Shown here piece by piece: positions 58,268-64,000 of a stretch of DNA of 64,000 nt. The translations under genes and the position numbers were made by a program. The stretch's first letter is position 1, and every line of letters begins with the position of its first letter. Source of the stretch: Thereva unica (lineage: Eukaryota; Arthropoda; Insecta; Diptera; Therevidae); contig OX465281.1 of assembly GCA_949987705.1 (NCBI GenBank), forward strand, positions 98,364,326 through 98,428,325. The letters run 5' to 3'. The notes under the pieces are model-generated. The model was not told the origin of the DNA and searched no databases. It saw only the letters and a program-made list of their open reading frames with translations.

Positions 58268-59957
58268 AATCATTTCATGATCCCAAGATTTTATTTGTTG
58301 ATAGATAGAACCCACGTTCCTTCCTTTGCAAAAATAGTTCTCTTGACCAGAATCGCCTTTTTTTTCATTTTAAATAAACGTATGTTGCTACTCCTACTAA
58401 TTTAATAACTTCCTCAAGTTTATTTTCCATTATAATTTTAGTTTATTTAGTTAACAAATTTACTAAACAAATTTTCTACTAAGACGAAGGAGAATGCCAT
58501 TATTGTGTTATACTTGGCTTCGATCCGGCTTCGATTCTATAATTTAGCATTTCAGCGCTTCAACGTCGCTTTCGAAGCCGAAGCCACCAGTGTGTCACGG
58601 CCTTAAGTTATCGGCCATTTTGTGAAAATTTTATCATTTTGGTCGTTCTAAATAAATTTTTTTAAACTTAAAAAAGTGAAAAAAATCAATTTTTTTACTT
58701 TAATATTTTCAAAATACTTTCGCTGCTAGCGTGCGCCTTTTTTGAGATTCTGTTGAAGCGTCCAAAGAAAAGCCGTTGAAAAACTGCAACTACTACTTTC
58801 ATCTCATTTAATTTTTCATACATATGCATAATTTTGGCTCAAAGCCTAAAAAAATAGTTATAATAAGACCCTGCACCCTCGCCAACAATCATTACATTCT
58901 CCTTGCAAAAAAACACTTCAGGTAGCCCGTACTCAAAAATACAATTCATAAAAATATTCACTATCCCTTTAAATGCTTTAAATCATCACAAAAAGGATCA
59001 TAAAAAGTATAATGGAAGCTACAAATGCATCAGCTTATTTCAATACACACCGCCCACCACCCCATTAGAGTAAGCAATAGTAAAAGAGAAACTTCACTTA
59101 TCCTCGATCTCCTTTTTCTTCACTCAAATATGCAAAACGAAATTTCATATTTCAAGAGTCAAAAACAAAATTTCAAAGCAAAATTTTAAGAGCAAATTTA
59201 ATATCGCTCGAAGCCAGAAGAGATTACCAGAAAACGAAACCAAAAAACAAAGAGAATTTGGTGGATACAGAAAATTTCTCTATCTTCGACTTCTCAATTC
59301 CGCCTGTTTGGTTCCGAAGAAGCTGCGTTTAGCTCAGCTTCTGAGGGTACTGTATTAACGCAAACCTTTGCGTTAGTATGAGTTCAATTAAATTGGATGT
59401 GTTGGGGTTTTCCGGTTGATTTTCCGTGGCGAAGAAGATGGAGATAGAGGTCGCGCCAAAAGAGTTGATGCCGGTGCGCGCAGCTGGGGAAATTAAAGCT
59501 GCACACAAATAAAAATTGCGCACATGTTGATAAGAAATGCGCTTATGTATTTTCAAATTTCCCCTTCGAAATTTGTTGCGACTAGGCTAAGGGACGGGAA
59601 CGGCATGCGGGGATTCTACTGCGCATGGAAAACGCGACTTTCTCGGCATCAACTCTTTTGGCGCGACCTCTATTACAGCTTCCCCATGTTGTGTAAGGCA
59701 TTGGCCGCGATAAGAGCGGCACCAGAAAAATTTAACGTCTCGAATTAGCGGAGAGAGACACTTTAGTATTATCACTCTGCCGCTCGCCGCTCATATCATG
59801 ACCATGGACTAACACAACATGGGGAAGCTGTAATATCTCCAGCTGTAGTTTTTTCTTGTGATTAATCTTAATATATTTAAATTAATTTTTTTAGGAAGTT
59901 GTCTATTTGGTCAAGGGAAGCAGTGCTTCCTTTGCTTCCAACGAGGAACCGCCACTG
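58268..59957. other. Right part of PIF-like element and hAT 1, with nested hairpins
   Basis: Up to 58,603: end of the PIF-like element. 58,607-59,290: AT-rich, nothing recognised. 59,444-59,473 and 59,644-59,673 are a perfect 30-bp inverted pair; 59,672-59,694 and 59,812-59,834 a perfect 23-bp pair. These look like two adjoining small hairpin elements. The last 50 bp carry the hAT 1 terminus. Confidence 0.6.
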
Positions 59958-60033
59958 GGATAAAGCTAAATCCACACCGATGGATGCTGGACTGAGCCTC
60001 GGTGAAGTGCGGGCGTGTCCAGTCCCATTGTAA
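59958..60033 (+). pseudogene. jockey-like LINE ORF1, end
   Basis: After the GGATAAAG duplication the frame reads KSTPMDAGLSLGEVRACPVP and a final L before TAA at 60,031-60,033. It is in phase with PSVIADKA before the hAT insertion. Confidence 0.6.
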
Positions 60034-60394
60034 CGCAAAAAATTGAAACAATAAATATAACTACAAAAACACAACACAAAAAACAAAAAAAACTTATAAC
60101 ACATAAAAACTTAAAAAAAAAACAAATTAATAAACCACCAAAATAATAACATAAATCACAAAACAAACAATAACATAAAAAAAATAATTATAAAACATAA
60201 ACAAAAAACCAAGCAAAGGCCACCAAAAACAACAACAATAACCGAAGGACCGACGGACGACGTAAGTTTCTTCCACCCGCTTCCCGCGCTTCTTGCCGGT
60301 CGCTCCGGCGCTGCAGCCTTAAACGGTCAGCTGATAGGAGTCGTCTTGTTTTAGCAGGCATAACACTGCAACAAGGCTACTCCCGTTAGCTCCG
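60034..60394 (+). other. LINE spacer between ORF1 and ORF2
   Basis: Strongly A-rich (60,040-60,240), then GC-rich up to ORF2. No frame with motif. The abrupt change suggests either an unusual inter-ORF region or an ancient A tail of an earlier insertion. Confidence 0.5.
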
Positions 60395-61318
60395 ATGGAT
60401 GCATCGCCGGTGCGGCCGGCTACAAATGAGGTCATGGACCTCACGCAAAACAGTCCCCAATGTGACAATGATTTTATAATCTATTTTTGTAACATTCGGG
60501 GACTGAATGCGAACTTCCTGGCCGTTACGTGCGAGTTACTCCTCCATACCCCTGCTATTTTCGCACTGAGTGAAACCCAAGTGTTACCAGATCTTGATTT
60601 AGATCGATTTCAGGTGACAGGGTATAACTTAGTGTACAACTTTTCCGCCCATAGGGGATTAGCCATATATATTAGGAATGACGTGGCTTTTCAGAAGGTG
60701 TACAGTAGTACATCCTCTGATTTTAATCATCTTTGGATTAAAATAATTATCCATAGCCACGTCATATTTTTCTGTTTTTTATATAGGAGTCCTAATATTA
60801 GTAATGAGGCCACCACCTCAGCCTTCGATGCTATTTCCGAACAGATTTCCGGATTTTTATTTTCCCACCCGGAAAGCGAAATCATTGTTGCGGGTGATTT
60901 CAACGTTCACAATGTACATTGGCTAAATTACTCAAATGGCACCAGTGTTCCTGGCAAAGACGCCGAGCTCTTTGCGAGCCTCAACAACTTGCACCAAATT
61001 GTCAAATTTCCGACGAGAGTCCCTGATATTCCAGGTCAAGGAGCCCATCTCCTTGACCTGTTTCTTACTTCCCACCCGACGCGGTACTCCATCAAGGTTA
61101 GCTCACCCCTTGGCAACTCGGACCATAAAGTAATTAGCGCTTATTTCCCATATCCATCCTCGGCCACAACCACCACAGCTCCTAAAAGAACTGTGTGGCA
61201 CTATGGGAAAGCCAACTGGTTGGGTCTTATTCGCTTCTTCCAGGCCACTGACTGGGATTTGTTTTTCCGTAATGCCAATGCGAACTATGCGGCCCTCTGT
61301 GTCACCAAAATTATTTGA
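60395..61318 (+). CDS. jockey-like LINE ORF2: endonuclease domain
   Basis: 307 codons. AP-endonuclease motifs in order: FCNIRGLNANF (residue 31), ALSETQV (57), HRGLAIYIRNDV (86), FLYRSPN, IIVAGDFNVHNVHW, HLLDLFLTSHP and SPLGNSDHKVI, so all catalytic positions appear present. The frame then enters the linker (RTVWHYGKANW) and stops at 61,316-61,318, where a working ORF2 would continue to the reverse transcriptase. The Met at 60,395 is the first in frame and fits the start of ORF2. The domain nicks DNA at the target; the protein as a whole is truncated. Confidence 0.85.
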   Translation: MDASPVRPATNEVMDLTQNSPQCDNDFIIYFCNIRGLNANFLAVTCELLLHTPAIFALSETQVLPDLDLDRFQVTGYNLVYNFSAHRGLAIYIRNDVAFQKVYSSTSSDFNHLWIKIIIHSHVIFFCFLYRSPNISNEATTSAFDAISEQISGFLFSHPESEIIVAGDFNVHNVHWLNYSNGTSVPGKDAELFASLNNLHQIVKFPTRVPDIPGQGAHLLDLFLTSHPTRYSIKVSSPLGNSDHKVISAYFPYPSSATTTTAPKRTVWHYGKANWLGLIRFFQATDWDLFFRNANANYAALCVTKII

Positions 61319-62340
61319 GCGGGTATGCGCTTGTTCATCCCTCACTCTACCAAATCTGTGAAGCCTAGGCCGAACAAATTGTTCAATGGGGAATGTATGA
61401 ACGCAAACAAAGCTAAAGAAGCCGCCTATAGAGCATAAGACGTTCGCCTAATGAGCCACTTCGTCGTGAGTACGTCAAACTTAGAAACTCCTGTAACTCC
61501 ATCATCAGGAAAGTCAAATCATCATTTGATGATAGATTGAGAAGTAAGATTCTTAACTCCACTACAGGCAGCAAAACCTTCTGGTCCTTGGTAACTGCCA
61601 TCAAGAAGAATTTTACTTCCTCCTCAACACCTCCTTTTATTCACAACAAGGAAGTGATAACAGAAAGCAAACCCAAGGCCGACCTATTAGCTTCTCTGTT
61701 CGCCGCAAATTCTTCTTTACCCGATGCTGCTATGTCACCCCCCACTCTCGAGAATACCACCCACTCAATGGACGGAGTTCACTTCAGGACTCGCGAGGTG
61801 TTTAGGTGTCTCAAGGAACTCGACGCCAATAAATCCACTGGTCCCGACACAATCCCCCCTATGGTACTTAAAAAATGTGCCTCACCTTTGGCTAAACCTC
61901 TGCGCAAACTTTTTGCCCTGTCTTACTTCTCCGGAGTGTATCCCGACTCTTGGAAACTAGCTCATGTTCAGCCAATCCCAAAAAAAGGTGAAGCCAGCGA
62001 CCCCTTAAACTACCGCCCAATAGCAATTACTTCTGTTCTCTCCAAAATCATGGAGACAATAATCAATAAGCTGATGATATATCTAGAATCCAACCAAATT
62101 ATACACGACAGGCAATACGGCTTCAGACCTAAACGGTCTACTGGCGATCTGCTTGTGTGTTTAACCGAGCGTATCAACCAAAGCATTCACAGCTTTGGTG
62201 AGTCTAGCCTAGTTGCTCTAGATATATCAAAGGCTTTTGACAGAGTATGGCACCCAGCTCTGTTGAATAAACTCCAAGCTATTGGTATACACTTAGGAAC
62301 TGGATTAAGAGCTTTCTTTCAGGCCGTTCAATCAAGGTAG
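61319..62340 (+). pseudogene. jockey-like LINE ORF2: RT first half
   Basis: After broken linker sequence (61,319-61,536), the frame 61,537-62,340 contains FRCLKELDANKSTGPDTIPP, WKLAHVQPIPKKGEASDPLN, YRPIAITSVLSKIMETIIN, QYGFRPKRSTGDLLVCLTER and the first catalytic Asp in VALDISKAFDRVWHPALL. It ends in TAG at 62,338-62,340; the next piece is in another frame two bases on. Confidence 0.9.
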
Positions 62341-62342
62341 TA

Positions 62343-62723
62343 TTGGATGGCGTCGTATCCAACCCCCACGCCATTTCGGCCGGAGTTCCCCAGGGGTCAA
62401 TTCTCTCACCCGCACTTTTTCTAATCTTCATTAATGATCTGCTCTCAATCCCCTCCAAACCACTTCACTGCTTCGCTGATGACGGTACTCTGAATTTCTC
62501 TTACTCCTTCGACAATATAAGACAAGCACGTGCCAGACCTTGTCTTTACCACCGTCAACTGATGTCGGCTTCGATCAACCGGGATATCGAATCGATTCTT
62601 CATTGGGGCGAAATGAACCGCGTCGAATTCAATGCCACAAAACCGAAGCACTGTCTGATCTCCAACAAAAATTGTACCGACCTTCATCCTGTCTCGGTTG
62701 GATGGAGAGAATCTAACGGCTGA
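62343..62723 (+). pseudogene. jockey-like LINE ORF2: RT catalytic centre
   Basis: AGVPQGSILSPALFLIFIND and the FADD catalytic box (HCFADDGTLNFS). It ends by frameshift near 62,700. The 43.2 kb copy has lost FADD (FGNDT). Confidence 0.9.
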
Positions 62724-63321
62724 CTCAACTCTCAACATCCTAGGGGTAACTTTAACGGAGCATCTGCGATGGAACGATCACATATTCCAAATCGCCAAAC
62801 AAGCCTTCCAATGCCTTGGATTTCTCAAGAGATGCAAGTTCCTCCTCCAGCCAGCTGCATTGGCTACAATATACAAATCCTACATTCGGCCGCGCCTCGA
62901 ATACAACTCACATATCTGGGCAGGCGCCCCAAAAACCACCTTGGCTTGTCTCGACAAGGTGCAAAATCGTGCCCTCAAACTCATTGGTGATGGCCCCTTT
63001 CGCGCCTCCATAGACACCTTGAGCCACCGTAGGAATGTAGCAGCCCACTCCATACTTTATCGCTATTACCATGGCGACTGTTCCACCGAAATTCAGGACC
63101 TCCTGCCTGCACGGCAATGCTTTTCCCGCAACACAAGACTAGCCCGCTCGGCTCACCCCCATACCCTACAGCCCCCTCGTTCACGCACAATACGGTTTAG
63201 AAGTTCGTTTATGAATAGAACAACTCGACTGTGGAAAGATCTCCCGCAGTCAGTATTTCCGAACTCGTACAAACGTGAGGTTCATCGTCATTTTCTTCTA
63301 CACCCTCCAGACCCCCTCTAA
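62698..63321 (+). pseudogene. jockey-like LINE ORF2: C-terminus
   Basis: 207 codons: LNILGVTLTEHLRWNDHIFQ, KSYIRPRLEYNSHIWAGAPK, LDKVQNRALKLIGD, HRRNVAAHSILYRYYHG and a C-terminal RTTRLWKDLPQSVFPNSYKR. This is the usual region after the palm in jockey/CR1 LINEs. The TAA at 63,319-63,321 is the natural end. Related fragments are at 29.2 and 44.0 kb. Confidence 0.85.
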
Positions 63322-63441
63322 CCTTTCCTATTCTCCTCTATTCTTCAAACCAAGCTACTACTAGACATTGCACCATGAACTGAACGACATGACGGACTTG
63401 TAGTACAAAGGGTTACACCTAAGCTTGGTTTTTTCATAAAA
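63322..63441 (+). other. LINE 3' UTR
   Basis: Contains GTACAAAGGGTTACACC, shared with the 3' end of the decayed copy at 51,112, and ends near an A9 run at 63,438-63,446. Confidence 0.6.
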
Positions 63442-64000
63442 AAAAACATTGAGCAAGACTCGGGTCCCTTTCATGTCCTTGTACAAAAAACCAACCCTCT
63501 AGACGAAATGTTAAATGATCTAAATCCACTCTCCTTGGGCAAATGCCTAATAAGGGCCTCCACCACTGGTGTTACACACACAAGGTTGGCACTGGGTAAA
63601 TGCAGAATTACATTTGACAACGCAACAAATGCCAATAAGTTCGTTCGAAACTGCCCCCTGGATCCAAAATTCAGTCCCCCAGTCCTTATTCATCGAATTG
63701 ATGAAGACTTAACTGAGGAAGAATTGCTGGAGGCCCTCAGAGAGAGCAATCCCTCTCTAGACATCAAAAAAGTCTTTAGAATAATCTGGAAAAGGAAAGT
63801 GGAAACAAATATTTTAACTGCTGTGACTAACAAAGTCAAAGTATATATAGGAGGAAAGGTTATCCCAGAGAAACTTAACCTATACTTTTCAACCTTCAAT
63901 ATAAATAGATTCGTTTATGCTCCGTCGAGATGCTTCAAGTGCCAACGATTTGGCCACCTTAGTCGCTTCTGCAAGTCAAAATGGAAGCTTTGTGGAAGAT
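63442..64000 (+). pseudogene. LINE ORF1 (gag-like) with zinc knuckle, partial
   Basis: A frame open for over 180 codons without an ATG near its start, running off the window. Visible: SGPFHVLVQKTNPLDEML, TNANKFVRNCPLDPKFSPPV, VLIHRIDEDLTEEELLEALR, and a C-x2-C-x4-H-x4-C knuckle in CFKCQRFGHLSRFCKSKW, with another Cys starting a second knuckle. This is the arrangement of ORF1 proteins in I/R1/jockey-type LINEs, which bind element RNA. The missing Met and the abutment on the previous LINE tail suggest 5' truncation. Confidence 0.8.

Larger units (their letters stand above)
55034..58603. mobile_element. PIF/Harbinger-like element inside hAT 1 (TSD TAA)
   Basis: The left end AGGCCGTGACA and the right end TGTCACGGCCT are an 11-bp inverted repeat, flanked by TAA (55,031-55,033 and 58,604-58,606). 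A 3-bp TAA duplication and an associated MADF-like frame fit PIF/Harbinger. Subterminal GAAGCCG words occur at both ends. It contains Z3 and a LINE fragment, so its own sequence is under 1 kb. Confidence 0.7.
52157..59957. mobile_element. hAT element 1 in LINE ORF1 (TSD GGATAAAG)
   Basis: TIRs CAGTGGCGGTTC and GAACCGCCACTG; exact 8-bp duplication GGATAAAG at 52,149-52,156 and 59,958-59,965. Removing it restores an open LINE frame. Most of its 7.8 kb is later insertions (hAT 2 and the PIF/Harbinger-like element), leaving roughly 1.6 kb of its own. Its own residual coding (about 54,904-55,030) is not recognisable. Confidence 0.9.

Overview
The window is eukaryotic, AT-rich and almost wholly made of transposable elements and tandem repeats. 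I found no convincing host gene, no rRNA and no functional tRNA gene. The element classes (BEL/Pao and Ty3/Gypsy LTR elements; jockey/CR1-, RTE- and I-like LINEs; hAT, mariner and PIF/Harbinger DNA transposons; Helentron-like elements; a tRNA-derived SINE) point to an insect. A dipteran is plausible from the Helentron-like repeats, but this is inference and I cannot name a species.

Region by region. (1) 1-25.6 kb: one degraded Ty3/Gypsy element (RNase H at 566, integrase, 3' LTR ending at 25,608) is cut into four coding blocks by three large insertions. Insertion 1 (776-6847) carries a 4.2 kb repeat, X copy A, with a minisatellite array. Insertion 2 (7589-10650) is a four-level nest: a minus-strand retroposon, a TIR element, a hAT-like element and an RTE-like LINE. 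Insertion 3 (11,047-25,026) holds a TA-flanked element with about 670-bp TIRs, X copies B and C head to tail, and a CR1/jockey-like LINE on the minus strand. (2) 25.6-33.4 kb: a dispersed repeat, a short-TIR element, and a mariner fragment split by a 5.16 kb element with about 865-bp TIRs and a 7-bp target duplication; that element itself contains LINE fragments. (3) 33.4-43.2 kb: three of the four copies of a Helentron-like family (Z1, Z2 and the diverged Z4) plus several hairpin MITEs. (4) 43.2-51.2 kb: a decayed LINE interrupted by a BEL/Pao element with both LTRs and a 5-bp target duplication. (5) 51.2-63.4 kb: a jockey-like LINE interrupted in ORF1 by a hAT element (8-bp duplication), which contains a second, related hAT (different 8-bp duplication) and a PIF/Harbinger-like element (TAA duplication); the latter holds an inverted Helentron-like copy (Z3) and another LINE fragment. 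(6) 63.4-64.0 kb: the start of another LINE ORF1 with a zinc knuckle, running off the window.

No genes work together as a host pathway. What the sequence offers is a readable insertion history: target-site duplications and empty-site reading frames let the order of most insertions be deduced. The strongest candidate novelties are the Z family, whose subterminal inverted repeats co-vary between copies; the X repeats, one pair of which sits head to tail and another pair nearly identical 16.4 kb apart; and two DNA elements with unusually long TIRs. All identifications are by eye; no database search was run.
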